From Nonomuraea gerenzanensis (lineage in GTDB: Bacteria > Actinomycetota > Actinomycetes > Streptosporangiales > Streptosporangiaceae): a DNA stretch of 64,000 bases. This document shows positions 23,943 to 33,212 of the stretch, piece by piece. How positions within the stretch are numbered: position 1 is the stretch's first letter; the number at the start of each line of letters is the position of its first letter. The position numbers and the translations under genes were made by a program. The stretch is taken from positions 2,852,001 through 2,916,000 of the forward strand of contig NZ_CP084058.1 of NCBI RefSeq assembly GCF_020215645.1, read 5' to 3'. Under the pieces are notes generated by a model. It saw only the letters and a program-made list of their open reading frames with translations. It did no database searches and had not been told where the DNA came from.

Positions 23943-26364
23943 GATCGGTCCACACCCAGTCGCGGATCTCCGGCTGGTCCTCGAAGTGCTCGCGCGCGTA
24001 CGCGTTGGCCTCGGCGACGCGCGCCTCGCACTGCGCCACCAGGTCGGCGGCGCGCTCACGCAGGCGCGGCACCCGCCGGATCGCCTCGGCGGCCAGGTGG
24101 AAGCGGCTCATCTCGTTGAGCACGACCATCTGGAACGGGGTCGTCGTGGTGCCCTGCTCGCTGAAGCCGCGCACGTGGATGCGGCCCACGTGCGGATGCC
24201 CGTGCACGATCTCGTGGATGGCCCGCCGGTAGCCGTGGAAGGCGAACACGACCGGCTTGTCCTCGGTGAACAGCTCGACGAACTCCTTGTCGGTCGTCCC
24301 GTGCGGATGGTGCTCGACCGGGAACAGGCGCATCAGGTCGACCACGTTCACGACGCGTACCCGCAGGTCCGGCACGATCCGGCGGAGATACCAGGCCGCC
24401 GCCACCGTCTCCATGGTCGGGATGTCGCCGGCGCAGCCGAGCACCACGTCGGGCTCGCCGCCCTCGTCGTTGCTCGCCTTGTGCCAGATGGACACGCCGT
24501 TCTCGCAGTGCCTGATGGCCGTCTCCATGTCCAGGAACTGCAGCTGTGGCTGCTTGTCGATGACGATGAGGTTCACGTAGTCGCGGCTGCGCAGGCAGTG
24601 ATCGCCCACCGACAGCAGGCAGTTGGCGTCCGGCGGCAGGTAGATGCGGGTCACCGTGCCGCGCTTGGACAGCATCACGTCGATCAGCCCGGGCCCCTGG
24701 TGGCTGAACCCGTTGTGGTCGTTGCGCCAGCATGTGGAGGTGAGCAGGATGTTGAGCGAGGGGACCGGCTCCCGCCACGGCACGTTGCGCGCCTCCTGCA
24801 GCCACTTGGCGTGCTGGACCGCCATCGAGGCGGAGACCATCGCGAACGCCTCGTACGTCGCGAAGATGCCGTGCCGCCCGGTCAGCGTGTAACCCTCCAG
24901 CCAGCCCTCGCACAGGTGCTCGCTGAGCACCTCCATGACACGGCCGTCGGGGGAGAGGTGGTCGTCGATGTCCAGCGTGCGGCCGACGAAGCAGCGGTTC
25001 TCGACCTCGAAGACGTTGCCGAGCCGGTTGGAGTTCGTCTCGTCGGGACAGAACAGGCGGAAGTTGGCCGCCTCGGCGTTGCGCGTGTAGATGTCGCGCA
25101 GCATCATGCCGAGCTGGCGGGGCGACTCGCGGCGGATCACGGCGGGCTGCTCTACCTTGATCGCGTAGTCCCGGAAGTCCGGGATGTCCAGGTCGATGAG
25201 CACCTTGCCGCCGTTCGCGTGCGGGTTCGCGCTCATGCGGCGCTCCCCGGCGGGTGCCAGGGCGGCCAGCTCGGGGACGAGCCGGCCCTCGGCGTCGAAC
25301 AGCTCCTCCGGCCGGTACGACCGCAGCCACTCCTCCAGCTGCGCCAGGTGTGCCGAGTTGGTCCTGGTGTCCGACATCGGCACCTGGTGCGAGCGGAAGG
25401 TGCCCTCGGCGGGCAGCCCGTCCACCTCCTTGGGCCCCGTCCAGCCCTTGGGCGTGCGCAGCACGATGGCGGGCCAGCGCGGCCGGTCGAAGACGCCGTG
25501 GTTCCTGGCCTCCCGCTGGATCGCCCTGATCTGCTCGTGGCACCGGTCGAGCGCCGCGGCCAGCTCCTGGTGCACGCCCGGCGGGTCGTCGCCCTCGACG
25601 AAGTGGGCCTGGTAGCCGTTGCCGCGCAGGAACGCCTCGATGTCGGCGTCGCTGTCGCGGCTGATCACGGCCGGTCCGCTGATCTTGTAGCCGTTCAGGT
25701 GCAGGATGGGCAGCACCGCGCCGTCCCTGGCCGGGTTGAGGAAGGCCGTGCTGCGCCAGGCGCCCGCCAGCGGGCCCGACTCGGCCTCGCCGTCGCCCAC
25801 CACGGCCGCGACGATCAGGTCCGGGTTGTCGAAGGCCGCGCCGAACGCGTGCGACAACACGTACCCCAGCTCGCCGCCCTCGTGGACGGAGCCCGGCGTG
25901 GGCACGCTGACGTGGCTGGGGACACCGTCCGGCGTGGAGAACCGGCGGCACAGCAGGCGCAGCCCCGCCGTGTCCGGCGTCACCGCCGGGTAGAACTCCG
26001 AGTAGGTGCCCTCCAGGTAGGCCTGGCCGACCAGGGCGGGGCCGCCGTGCCCCGGCCCGGCGAGATAGATGACGTCGGCGTCCCGCTCGGTGATGAGCCG
26101 GTTCAGATGGAGGTAGATCAGGTTGAGGCCGGGGGACGTGCCCCAGTGGCCGAGCAGCCGCGGCTTCACGTGCTCGTGCCGGAGCGGCTCCCTGAGCAGG
26201 GGGTTGTCCTGCAGGTAGATCTGGGCCACGGTGACGTAGTTGGCGGCTTGCCAGTAGCGCTGCATCCGGTCGAGCAGCTCGGGTGACAGCGGTCCCGCCG
26301 TCGCCTTCCGCCGCTGCTCCCGCGCGCTCACCGCGCTGGATATGGTGACATCGAACCCGTACAT
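23935..26364 (-). CDS. xfp: xylulose-5-phosphate/fructose-6-phosphate phosphoketolase
   Basis: 809 aa, full length for the family, with GAGGAGG in front of the ATG. Thiamine-diphosphate enzyme features are clear: [19 protein letters not shown] near residue 73, [11 protein letters not shown], the binding motif [14 protein letters not shown] and [10 protein letters not shown], then the phosphoketolase-specific [19 protein letters not shown] and [15 protein letters not shown]. It splits xylulose-5-P (and often fructose-6-P) with phosphate to acetyl-phosphate plus a triose or tetrose phosphate, giving a short route to acetyl units. It is coupled to a HAD phosphatase. Leading gene of the pair; two hairpins lie upstream. 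Confidence 0.95.
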   Translation of the reverse strand: MYGFDVTISSAVSAREQRRKATAGPLSPELLDRMQRYWQAANYVTVAQIYLQDNPLLREPLRHEHVKPRLLGHWGTSPGLNLIYLHLNRLITERDADVIYLAGPGHGGPALVGQAYLEGTYSEFYPAVTPDTAGLRLLCRRFSTPDGVPSHVSVPTPGSVHEGGELGYVLSHAFGAAFDNPDLIVAAVVGDGEAESGPLAGAWRSTAFLNPARDGAVLPILHLNGYKISGPAVISRDSDADIEAFLRGNGYQAHFVEGDDPPGVHQELAAALDRCHEQIRAIQREARNHGVFDRPRWPAIVLRTPKGWTGPKEVDGLPAEGTFRSHQVPMSDTRTNSAHLAQLEEWLRSYRPEELFDAEGRLVPELAALAPAGERRMSANPHANGGKVLIDLDIPDFRDYAIKVEQPAVIRRESPRQLGMMLRDIYTRNAEAANFRLFCPDETNSNRLGNVFEVENRCFVGRTLDIDDHLSPDGRVMEVLSEHLCEGWLEGYTLTGRHGIFATYEAFAMVSASMAVQHAKWLQEARNVPWREPVPSLNILLTSTCWRNDHNGFSHQGPGLIDVMLSKRGTVTRIYLPPDANCLLSVGDHCLRSRDYVNLIVIDKQPQLQFLDMETAIRHCENGVSIWHKASNDEGGEPDVVLGCAGDIPTMETVAAAWYLRRIVPDLRVRVVNVVDLMRLFPVEHHPHGTTDKEFVELFTEDKPVVFAFHGYRRAIHEIVHGHPHVGRIHVRGFSEQGTTTTPFQMVVLNEMSRFHLAAEAIRRVPRLRERAADLVAQCEARVAEANAYAREHFEDQPEIRDWVWTDHD

Positions 26365-26415
26365 GGGCGGGCGCCTCCTCGGGACGTGCCGTCATGCCGC
26401 TGCACTCGACTGTCG

Positions 26416-26454
26416 GCCCCCGCCCGGGGCGGGGGCATCACCCGTGACGGGTGA
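26416..26454 (-). terminator. two consecutive hairpins after the M20 gene
   Basis: GCCCCCGCC (26416-26424) / GGCGGGGGC (26428-26436) and TCACCCGT (26438-26445) / ACGGGTGA (26447-26454) form adjacent perfect stems, 13 nt beyond the minus-strand stop at 26467 and ahead of the phosphoketolase gene. They separate the two transcription units. Confidence 0.7.
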
Positions 26455-26466
26455 CGGGGGCCGCGT

Positions 26467-27822
26467 TCACCGCGACAGGGCCGCGTACCTGCACAGGAAC
26501 AGGGCCTCCGTCAGCGCCATCGAGGCGATCTCGGTGGGGTCCACGCTCTCGTTGGGCGCGTGCATCAGCGTCGCCGGCTCCTCGACCCCCATGAGGATCA
26601 GCTCCGCGGCGGGATAGGTCTCGGCCAGCACGTTGCACAGCGGGATCGAGCCGCCCTGGCCGAGCAGCGCCATGGGCCTGCCGTACGCCTCCTCCATGGC
26701 CCACCCGATCGCCTTGTACGCGGGCCCGTCGAGCCCCGCCCTGAACGGCCGGCCCATCCCCTCGAACCTGGTCGTGACCCGCACCCCCCAGGGGGCGGCG
26801 GCGTGCAGGTGGGCGACGAGGGCGTCCCCGGCCTCCTGGGAGTCCATGCCGGGGGGCACCCGGAGGTTGAGGCGCGCGGCGGCCCTGGGCACGATGGCCG
26901 ACGCGGAGCCCACCACCGGAGGGCAGTCGATGCCGAGCACCGTCACCGCCGGGCGCGCCCACACCATGTCCGCGACGCTGCCGTCACCCAGCAGCGCGAC
27001 GTCGCCCAGCACGCCCGCGTCGCCGCGGAACTGCTCGGCCGGGTACGGCTCCCCGGTCCACAGCTGCGTCGCGTCCAGCCCCGCGATCGTGGTGTTGCCC
27101 CGCTCGTCCCGCAGGCTCGCCAGCATGGCCACCAGCGCGGCCAGGGCGTCCGGTGCGGCGCCGCCGAACATGCCGGAGTGCACCTCCGAGGCCAGCGTCT
27201 CGGTCGTCACCACGACGCTGACCAGGCCGCGCAGGGTGACCGTGGTCGCGGGGCGGCCGACCGCCGCGTTGCCGGTGTCGCAGATCAGGATCGCGTCGGC
27301 GCGCAGCAGGTCGGGATGGCTCCCGACGAACGCCTCCAGCCCGCCGGTGCCCTGCTCCTCCGACCCCTCGACGACCAGCTTCAGGTTGACGGGCACGTCG
27401 TCGCCCAGCGCCCGCAGGGCCAGGAGGTGCATGACGATGTTGCCCTTGCAGTCGGCGGCGCCGCGGCCGTACCAGCGGCCGTCCACCTCGGTGAGCACGA
27501 ACGGCGGCGTCCGCCACTCCGACTCGGCCAGCGGCGGCTGCACGTCGTAGTGGGCGTAGAGCAGCACGGTCGGCGCGTACGGGTCGGCGCACGGCCGGGA
27601 CCCGACCACCGCCTGGCTCCCGTCGGCCGTCTCGGCGAGGAACGCGTCGGCGAAGCCGAGCGCCGCGAACCTGCTGAGGACCCAGCGCGCCGCCCGCTCG
27701 CACTCCTGCGGCGGGAACTGGCGCGGGTCGGCCACCGACCTGATGGCGACCAGCTCGGCCAGCTCGTCACGCGCGTCCGGCATCAGCTCCGCGACGCGCG
27801 CTCGCAGCTTGGACAGGTCCAT
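26467..27822 (-). CDS. M20 family dipeptidase/metallopeptidase
   Basis: 451 aa. Metal ligands are in place: LLYAHYDVQPP (His, Asp), RGAADCKGN (bridging Asp), VVEGSEEQGTGG (catalytic Glu and ligand Glu), LICDTGN (Asp) and LMHAPNESV (His). The central lid domain (SEVHSGMFGGAAPDALAAL) is as in carnosinase-like CNDP peptidases. It hydrolyses small peptides in the cytoplasm. It is the last gene of an operon that starts with an amino-acid permease (3 nt after the small membrane protein), so import and hydrolysis of peptides or amino-acid derivatives is likely. Confidence 0.92.
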   Translation of the reverse strand: MDLSKLRARVAELMPDARDELAELVAIRSVADPRQFPPQECERAARWVLSRFAALGFADAFLAETADGSQAVVGSRPCADPYAPTVLLYAHYDVQPPLAESEWRTPPFVLTEVDGRWYGRGAADCKGNIVMHLLALRALGDDVPVNLKLVVEGSEEQGTGGLEAFVGSHPDLLRADAILICDTGNAAVGRPATTVTLRGLVSVVVTTETLASEVHSGMFGGAAPDALAALVAMLASLRDERGNTTIAGLDATQLWTGEPYPAEQFRGDAGVLGDVALLGDGSVADMVWARPAVTVLGIDCPPVVGSASAIVPRAAARLNLRVPPGMDSQEAGDALVAHLHAAAPWGVRVTTRFEGMGRPFRAGLDGPAYKAIGWAMEEAYGRPMALLGQGGSIPLCNVLAETYPAAELILMGVEEPATLMHAPNESVDPTEIASMALTEALFLCRYAALSR

Positions 27823-27825
27823 GGC

Positions 27826-28275
27826 TCACCCTCCCGCCACGTCGGCCGTCAGCAGGCCCTCGATGAACTCCTGGTAGGCGGCGAGCTGGTCCGGGCAGTA
27901 GATCTGCACGATCAGCCTGCCGCCCTGGAGCACCTTGCTGTCGGCGATGACGGGCCGCGTGCCGGGCCCGCCGGAGCCGTTGGAGAGCTGGGCCTGCAAC
28001 TGCGCCTGGTTCAGCGCCTCGTTGGGGCCCGCGCAGACCGCGCCGCCGTCCTCGCCGAGCACGCCCACGACCTGCTCCTGCGACGGCACGTGCACCGCCC
28101 CCGCCTGCTGCAGCGCCGCGATGAACTCATCGGCCTTCTGCTCGGCCTCGTCGGTGGGCGCGGGCGTGGGGACGACGAGCAGGGCGGCGACCATGGAGAT
28201 GACCAGGACGACGCAGATGACGACGTAGACGGTGGTGCGCTGCCCCCTGGTGGCGGTGCCCATGGTCGTGGTCAT
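27826..28275 (-). CDS. single-pass membrane protein of unknown function
   Basis: 149 aa. A short Thr-rich N-terminus, one membrane helix (TTVYVVICVVLVISMVAALL) and an exported domain of about 110 residues with two or three Cys (GAVCAGPNE, QIYCPDQLA) that could form a disulfide. The ATG overlaps the TGA of the permease gene and the stop is 3 nt from the M20 gene, so it belongs to that operon. I do not recognise the family; an accessory of the permease is possible. Confidence 0.7.
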   Translation of the reverse strand: MTTTMGTATRGQRTTVYVVICVVLVISMVAALLVVPTPAPTDEAEQKADEFIAALQQAGAVHVPSQEQVVGVLGEDGGAVCAGPNEALNQAQLQAQLSNGSGGPGTRPVIADSKVLQGGRLIVQIYCPDQLAAYQEFIEGLLTADVAGG

Positions 28276-29714
28276 GACGCGTCCACCTGCTTCCACGACG
28301 GCTTGCGCAGCCGGTGGAACAGGTACGGCACGAGCAGGCCCAGCCCGAGCGCGCCGACCGCCACGAAGACGATGTAGAGCCCCGTGTCGCCCGACTCGAA
28401 CTGCGACGGCGGCACGAACCCGACCAGCAGCGCCGCCAGCGACGCGGCGAAGCCGACGCCGCAGAGCCCGGTCAGCATGGGGGCGCGGTAGCCGCGCGGA
28501 TGGTCGGGATGGCTGCGGCGCAGCCGGACCGCGGCCACGAACAGCAGCAGGTACATGATCAGGTAGACCTGCGTGGTGATCACCGAGAAGATCCAGTACG
28601 CGCTGGAGACGTCGGGGATGAACGCGTACAGCAACGCGATCACCGTGGTGACCAGGCCCTGCACGACCAGGATGTTCTGCTGGACGCCGTGCTTGTTCAG
28701 CCGCTGCAGGTACGGCGGCAGGTACCCCTCCTGCCGCGCGATGAGCAGCAGCCCCTTCGACGGCCCGGCCAGCCAGGTCAGCATGCCGCCGAGCGAGGCG
28801 GTGACCAGCATGATGCCGATGACCGGGGTCAGCCACTGCGAGCCGAACTCGGCGAACACCGCGTCGAACGCCTGCATCACGCCCGCCGTCAGCGAGAGCT
28901 GCTCGGCCGGGACGACCCAGCTGATGGCCAGCGCGGGCAGGATGAAGATCGCCAGCACCATGGCCATGGCCAGGAAGATCGCCTTCGGGAACTCCTTGCC
29001 GGGCTCGCGCAGCGACGACACGTGCACCGCGTTCATCTCCATGCCCGAGTAGGACAGGAAGTTGTTCACGATCAGCACCAGGCTCGCCAGCCCGGCCCAG
29101 GCCGGCAGCAGGTTGTCCGTCGTCATCGGCGCGGCCGAGGAGTTGCCCTGCCCGAGGAAGACCACGCCGAGCGCGACCAGCAGGACGCCCGGCACGAGCG
29201 TGCCGATGACCAGGCCGCCGCTGGCCAGGCCCGCCACGCCCTTGGTGCCGCGCGCGGAGATCCACACGCCGCTCCAGTAGCAGATCATGATGACCAGGGC
29301 GGTCCACACGCCGCTCGCGGCCAGGTCCGGGTTGAAGACGTAGGCGAGCGTGCTGGCCACGTACCCCAGCAGGCTCGGGTAATAGAAGATCGTCATCGCG
29401 AACTGGCACCAGACCGCGAGGAAGCCCATCGGCTTGGAGATGCCGAGGCTGACCCAGTTGTAGACGCCGCCCTCCCAGCCGGAGGCCAGCTCCGCCGACA
29501 CCAGCGAGGTCGGCAGCAGGAACACCAGGGCCGGGATGAGGTACAGGAAGATGCAGGCCAGGCCGTAGACGGCCATGGTGGGTGCGGGGCGCAGGCTGGC
29601 CACGGAGCTCGTGGTCATCATCGCCAGGGCCACCCAGGAGATCCACACCATGGCGGGGACCCGGGGCTTGGCCGTCGTCTCCCGCGGGTCGATCGGCAGG
29701 TCGGCGGCGCTCAC
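28272..29714 (-). CDS. APC family amino-acid permease/antiporter (GadC-like)
   Basis: 480 aa with about 12 membrane helices. The N-terminal ASLRPAPTMAVYGLACIFLY and WEGGVYNWVSLGISKPMGF segments, and SYSGMEMNAVHVSSLREPGKEFPKA in the middle, match the glutamate:GABA antiporter branch of the APC superfamily. It probably moves an amino acid or amine, possibly in exchange. It is the first gene of permease - small membrane protein - M20 peptidase. The GTG start lacks a good ribosome site but overlaps the stop of a 10-codon leader frame (29743-29711) that has one. Confidence 0.88.
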   Translation of the reverse strand: MSAADLPIDPRETTAKPRVPAMVWISWVALAMMTTSSVASLRPAPTMAVYGLACIFLYLIPALVFLLPTSLVSAELASGWEGGVYNWVSLGISKPMGFLAVWCQFAMTIFYYPSLLGYVASTLAYVFNPDLAASGVWTALVIMICYWSGVWISARGTKGVAGLASGGLVIGTLVPGVLLVALGVVFLGQGNSSAAPMTTDNLLPAWAGLASLVLIVNNFLSYSGMEMNAVHVSSLREPGKEFPKAIFLAMAMVLAIFILPALAISWVVPAEQLSLTAGVMQAFDAVFAEFGSQWLTPVIGIMLVTASLGGMLTWLAGPSKGLLLIARQEGYLPPYLQRLNKHGVQQNILVVQGLVTTVIALLYAFIPDVSSAYWIFSVITTQVYLIMYLLLFVAAVRLRRSHPDHPRGYRAPMLTGLCGVGFAASLAALLVGFVPPSQFESGDTGLYIVFVAVGALGLGLLVPYLFHRLRKPSWKQVDAS

Positions 29715-29743
29715 GGCGCGCCCGTTCGCAGCGGAACCGTCAT
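29711..29743 (-). CDS. 10-codon leader frame coupled to the permease start
   Basis: ATG at 29743 preceded by AGGGGG (29751-29756) at 7 nt. It encodes MTVPLRTGAP and ends in TGA whose first two bases belong to the permease GTG (GTGA overlap). The permease start itself has no ribosome site, so translation probably enters through this minicistron. Whether it also senses anything is unknown. Confidence 0.45.
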   Translation of the reverse strand: MTVPLRTGAP

Positions 29744-29837
29744 CCTGATTCCCCCTGACATAGTGACAAAGGTGGATTCAGGGTGGGTGATGGTGAGGTG
29801 GCCGGATTCACCTCTTACGGGTGAGACCGGCCGCCCG

Positions 29838-30593
29838 TCACGCCGTCACGTACTCGGCGATGATGACGGTGGCGTCGCCCTTCGGCTCCACCGCGGCCAT
29901 CTCGTCGTACATCCGGTCCAGGCAGGCCGCCGGCGACGAGCCCCCCGCGAACAGCTCCTTCACCCGCGCCGCTCCCAGCGCCTTGATCGCCCCGTTGGTG
30001 ACGATCGCCACCCGGTCGCCCGGCCGCAGCACCACCGCGCCGACCTCCGGGTTCAGCCCCGGCGGCAGTCCGATCCCGCGCAGCGGCGGGCCCTCCCCGA
30101 ACATGTGCGGCGTCGTCAGCCTGCGCGGCTCCCCGCCCTTCGGGCAGTGCCAGATCTCGCCGTCGCCGACGTGCGCGAAGCGCAGCCGCGGGCTCTCCGC
30201 CCGCTCCAGCACGACCAGGTCCAGGGTGCTGACCAGCTCCGGCGTGGCCGGGTCGCGCAGCGCCGCGTTCCGCACGGCCCGGTGCGCCGCCTGCGCGCAC
30301 TCGTCCAGTCCGTCCTCGCTGTGCTGCGGGCGCGCCGCCACCACCGCGCCGAGCGCCAGCGCGGCGGCCGCCTGGGCCGGCTCCCCGCCGCCCACCCCGC
30401 GGGCCGCCGCGATCAACCGCTCCTGGACGACGTACGCGTCTGACGGCCGCCCCTGGCCGCCCTCGTACGTGCCCCCCACCGCCACCAGCCGCGGCCGGGC
30501 CACCGGCATGCCCGTCGGCCAGTTCCCGTGCCGGCCCCTGACCGTCATCACGGACAGGCAGCCCAGCAGGAATGTGATCACGAAAACTGTCAT
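29838..30593 (-). CDS. PP2C-like protein with degenerate metal site
   Basis: 251 aa from the ATG at 30593 (GGGAGGGG in front). An N-terminal membrane helix (TVFVITFLLGCLSVMTV) anchors a PP2C fold: SDAYVVQERLIAAARGVGGGEPAQ, LRFAHVGDGEIWHC, LRPGDRVAIVTNGAIKAL and KGDATVIIAEY. Compared with active phosphatases the D of DGxGG is Ala-Arg (ARGVGG), the D of SDG is Asn (TNGA), and the final DN is GD. Metal ligands are therefore largely missing and it may be a pseudophosphatase or a binding module. Monocistronic and divergent from the sensor kinase operon. Confidence 0.75.
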   Translation of the reverse strand: MTVFVITFLLGCLSVMTVRGRHGNWPTGMPVARPRLVAVGGTYEGGQGRPSDAYVVQERLIAAARGVGGGEPAQAAAALALGAVVAARPQHSEDGLDECAQAAHRAVRNAALRDPATPELVSTLDLVVLERAESPRLRFAHVGDGEIWHCPKGGEPRRLTTPHMFGEGPPLRGIGLPPGLNPEVGAVVLRPGDRVAIVTNGAIKALGAARVKELFAGGSSPAACLDRMYDEMAAVEPKGDATVIIAEYVTA

Positions 30594-30906
30594 GAGGTCC
30601 CCTCCCACCGCGATCTCCGCGGCACATCGCGTCCTAGTACACGCTCTTGTGAAGGGACGCGGCTGACGGCCGTTCGGCCGTCGTGGCGCTCTGACGGTCG
30701 TTCAGCCGTCATGCCGCCGGGCGGCGCGCGGGGAAGGGTTCGGTTGGGGCGGGACCACCGCGACAGACCCGAGGAAGACCACATGAGGCCCACGACGCCA
30801 CGCGTCACCGCAAAAACCCCGAAATGCGCGGGAGAAACCCTTTCGCGTGCTCAATCAGCCGTTATCGTAAGATCCGTTCGGTGCCCAGATCGCGTGCGGA
30901 CGGCTC
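30594..30906. other. 313-bp intergenic region between the PP2C-like and sensor kinase genes
   Basis: It holds two related hairpin sequences (30665-30682, 30693-30710), an A/T-richer patch and a likely -10 box TAAGAT (30868-30873) about 33 nt before the kinase ATG. A frame from 30783 lacks coding character and is not called. Confidence 0.5.
30665..30710. repeat. paired hairpin repeats
   Basis: GACGGCCGTTCGGCCGTC (30665-30682) is a perfect 7-bp stem with a GTTC loop. GACGGTCGTTCAGCCGTC (30693-30710), 28 bp downstream, is a diverged copy with 5 bp of the stem intact. Both sit between divergent genes; role unknown. Confidence 0.6.
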
Positions 30907-32097
30907 ATGGCTCTCACCGGCTCCACGAGACACGACACGAGGTACGACACAAGGTACGACACAAGGTACGACTCGGCCACCGGTCAGCTGACCAAGGCCG
31001 TCGCGCGGACCGGAGCCGGCGCGCGCAGTGCGGTGGGCTCGGTGGCGGTCGTGGCCGCGTTGTTCGGCGCGGTGCCGCCGGTGTCCGTCGCGTGGCTGGC
31101 GCCCATGCTGCTGGTCCACCTCGTGGTGACGCTGCTGTACGTACGCGTCTTCTGGCGCAAGGACCTGCTGCCGCGCTGGCTGGTGGCCGGTGATGTGGCG
31201 ATCACTGTCGCGCTCTGCCTCGCGCAGGTCCACCTCGTACCGCCCGAGGCGCTCGTCACGGGGTCGAGCTGGGTCCACGGGCTGGTCACGATGACCATCG
31301 TGATGGCAGGGGTGACCTGGCTGCCCAGGGCGGCGATCCCCGTCGGGCTCGCCGTGGCCGCGGGGTTCGCGGCCGGCGTGCGCCTGGCCTCGCCCGCCCA
31401 CGACGTCTACGGACCCCTCGGGATCCACCTCGTGCAGCTCCTCGCGATCGTGCTGCTCATGACGCTGCTGCGCCGCTCGGCCGCCTCGGCCGACGCCTTC
31501 CTGCGCGAGAGCGCCCGCGCCGAGATCTCGCTCATGGTCGAACGGCTGCGCCGCGAGGACGAGCTGCGCCAGGTCGGCAGCATCCACGAGACCTCGCTGC
31601 ACACGCTCACCATGGTCGGCCTCGGCACGTACGCCGAGCCGTCGCCCACGCTGCGCGACCAGGTGGCCACCGACCTGGCGGCACTGGAGCAGCTGCGCGA
31701 CCAGCCGCACGCCGGCTCCGTCCCCATCGCACTGGACGCGCTGCTCGACGAGGTGGCCGGGCGGGCCACCGGCCTCGACGTGCGCCGCCGCCTGACCCCC
31801 GAGACCGTCCCGGGAGACGTCGCGGAGCGCTTCGCCAGAGCCGTCACCGAGGCTCTGGCGAACATCGCCCTGCACGCCGGCGTCCGCGAGGCCGAGCTGG
31901 TCTCCGGCAGGCGCGACGGCGAGATCCGCGTCGAAGTCGCCGACGCCGGCCGCGGCTTCGACCAGCACCGCCTGCCGCCCGACCGGTTCGGCGTGCGCGG
32001 CTCCATCCTCGACACGATGCGCTCCCTGCCGAACGGCGGCGCCGAGATCTCCTCCGGCGACCGGGGCACCCGGGTGAGCCTGTGGTGGCGGCCATGA
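30907..32097 (+). CDS. membrane sensor histidine kinase (NarL-type partner)
   Basis: 396 aa. The N-terminus has a 12-bp tandem repeat (HDTR-YDTR-YDTR-YDS, DNA 30931-30978). Five membrane helices follow (about residues 35-190), then the dimerisation box GSIHETSLHTL with H227 as the phospho-acceptor candidate. The ATPase domain has the N box VTEALANIALHAG and G boxes VADAGRGFD and DRFGVRGSILDTM. It should phosphorylate the response regulator two genes downstream. It overlaps the next gene by ATGA. A start further in (GTG at 31032) would remove the repeat. Confidence 0.85.
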   Translation: MALTGSTRHDTRYDTRYDTRYDSATGQLTKAVARTGAGARSAVGSVAVVAALFGAVPPVSVAWLAPMLLVHLVVTLLYVRVFWRKDLLPRWLVAGDVAITVALCLAQVHLVPPEALVTGSSWVHGLVTMTIVMAGVTWLPRAAIPVGLAVAAGFAAGVRLASPAHDVYGPLGIHLVQLLAIVLLMTLLRRSAASADAFLRESARAEISLMVERLRREDELRQVGSIHETSLHTLTMVGLGTYAEPSPTLRDQVATDLAALEQLRDQPHAGSVPIALDALLDEVAGRATGLDVRRRLTPETVPGDVAERFARAVTEALANIALHAGVREAELVSGRRDGEIRVEVADAGRGFDQHRLPPDRFGVRGSILDTMRSLPNGGAEISSGDRGTRVSLWWRP

Positions 32098-33212
32098 CCG
32101 AGGAGATCGAGCAGATCGCCCGCCGCTACGCCCGCTACACCGCGCTCGGCGCCGTCGTCATCGCCGGCGTCTGGCACCTGGGCTACGACCTCACCGTCAC
32201 CGTCACCGGCTGGAGCTCCTTCCGCTGGCCCTGGATCGCCCTCGCCGGCTGGGTGCTCTACTCCGCGATCTTCGTCGTCGGCGCGATCTCGCTGTCGAAC
32301 ACCTCCCGCGGGCCGGACCGCATCCTCGGCCTCGCCCTGGCCACGCTGGCCGTGGACATCGCGGTGATCGCGGCCTCCCGCCCCGAGGAACTGCTCGGCA
32401 TCAGCGACTGGGGCTGGGGCTCCATCGGCTGGATCGGCGTCATGCTGACCTGGGGGCGGCCGCGCTGGCGTACTGAGATCATCGCCTTCCTGGCCGCGAA
32501 CGCCGCCATCATGCTGGCCGCCATGGCCCTGCTGGGCTCCTTCGACCGGGTGTCCATCGCCAAGTACCTGGTCGTCATCGCCGGCGGCGTCACCATGCAG
32601 CTCGGCTACATGGCGGGCTGCCACCTGCTGCGCACCCGCGCCGAGGAGACCGTGCTGCTGGCCCGCAAGCTCGCCGCCGACGACGCCTGGCGCGAGTCCG
32701 CCCAGCGCATCCACGCCGACCGGCTGCGCCGCTACGAGGCCATCCGCGACGTCGCCGAGTCGCTGCTCACCCAGCTCGCCAACGGCGCCGACCCCGGCGA
32801 CCCGCGCGTCCGCGAGGACTGCACGGCCGGCGCGATGCGCCTGCGGCGGCTCATCACCGAGCGCGAGGACGTCCCGGACGAGCTGGTGTCCGTGCTGCGC
32901 GAGCGCATCGACGCCGCCGAACGGCGCCAGGTCCTCGTCACGGCCCCGCCGTTCGGCGAGCACCTGCCCGCCCTGCCGGACGGCGTGCGCGAGGACCTCC
33001 TCAGAGCGCCCGTCAGAGCACTGGACGGCGCCAGGACCCGCGCCAGGGTCACCGTGTCCGCCATGTCCACCATGGTGAGCGTCGCGGTCGTGGCCGACAA
33101 CGACGACCTGCCCATCAGCCCCACGCCCGTCCAGGAGGCGAGCGGGGTCGTCGTCAGCTATCAGCGGCTGGGAGGTGAGGTATGGGTCAACAGCATCTGG
33201 CAGGGCCAGTGA
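32094..33212 (+). CDS. membrane protein resembling a histidine kinase without a functional ATPase domain
   Basis: 372 aa, ATG overlapping the kinase TGA. About five to six membrane helices (residues 15-180) precede a cytoplasmic helical part (HADRLRRYEAIRDVAESLLTQLANG) that looks like a dimerisation domain, then a C-terminal 120 residues. There the usual N box and D-x-G-x-G are not recognisable; VSVAVVADNDDLPISP and SGVVVSYQRLGGEVWVNS sit where the ATPase strands would be. Probably a degenerate kinase that partners with the active kinase upstream. The function is inferred from position only. Confidence 0.6.
   Translation: MTEEIEQIARRYARYTALGAVVIAGVWHLGYDLTVTVTGWSSFRWPWIALAGWVLYSAIFVVGAISLSNTSRGPDRILGLALATLAVDIAVIAASRPEELLGISDWGWGSIGWIGVMLTWGRPRWRTEIIAFLAANAAIMLAAMALLGSFDRVSIAKYLVVIAGGVTMQLGYMAGCHLLRTRAEETVLLARKLAADDAWRESAQRIHADRLRRYEAIRDVAESLLTQLANGADPGDPRVREDCTAGAMRLRRLITEREDVPDELVSVLRERIDAAERRQVLVTAPPFGEHLPALPDGVREDLLRAPVRALDGARTRARVTVSAMSTMVSVAVVADNDDLPISPTPVQEASGVVVSYQRLGGEVWVNSIWQGQ

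Noticed and set aside
23668..26286. An 872-aa open frame on the plus strand opposite phosphoketolase
   Set aside because: Antisense shadow; the minus strand encodes a full-length phosphoketolase with all motifs.
30783..30904. ATG-started frame in the gap before the sensor kinase
   Set aside because: No coding bias, it runs through the likely kinase promoter, and its continuation is a shadow of the kinase.
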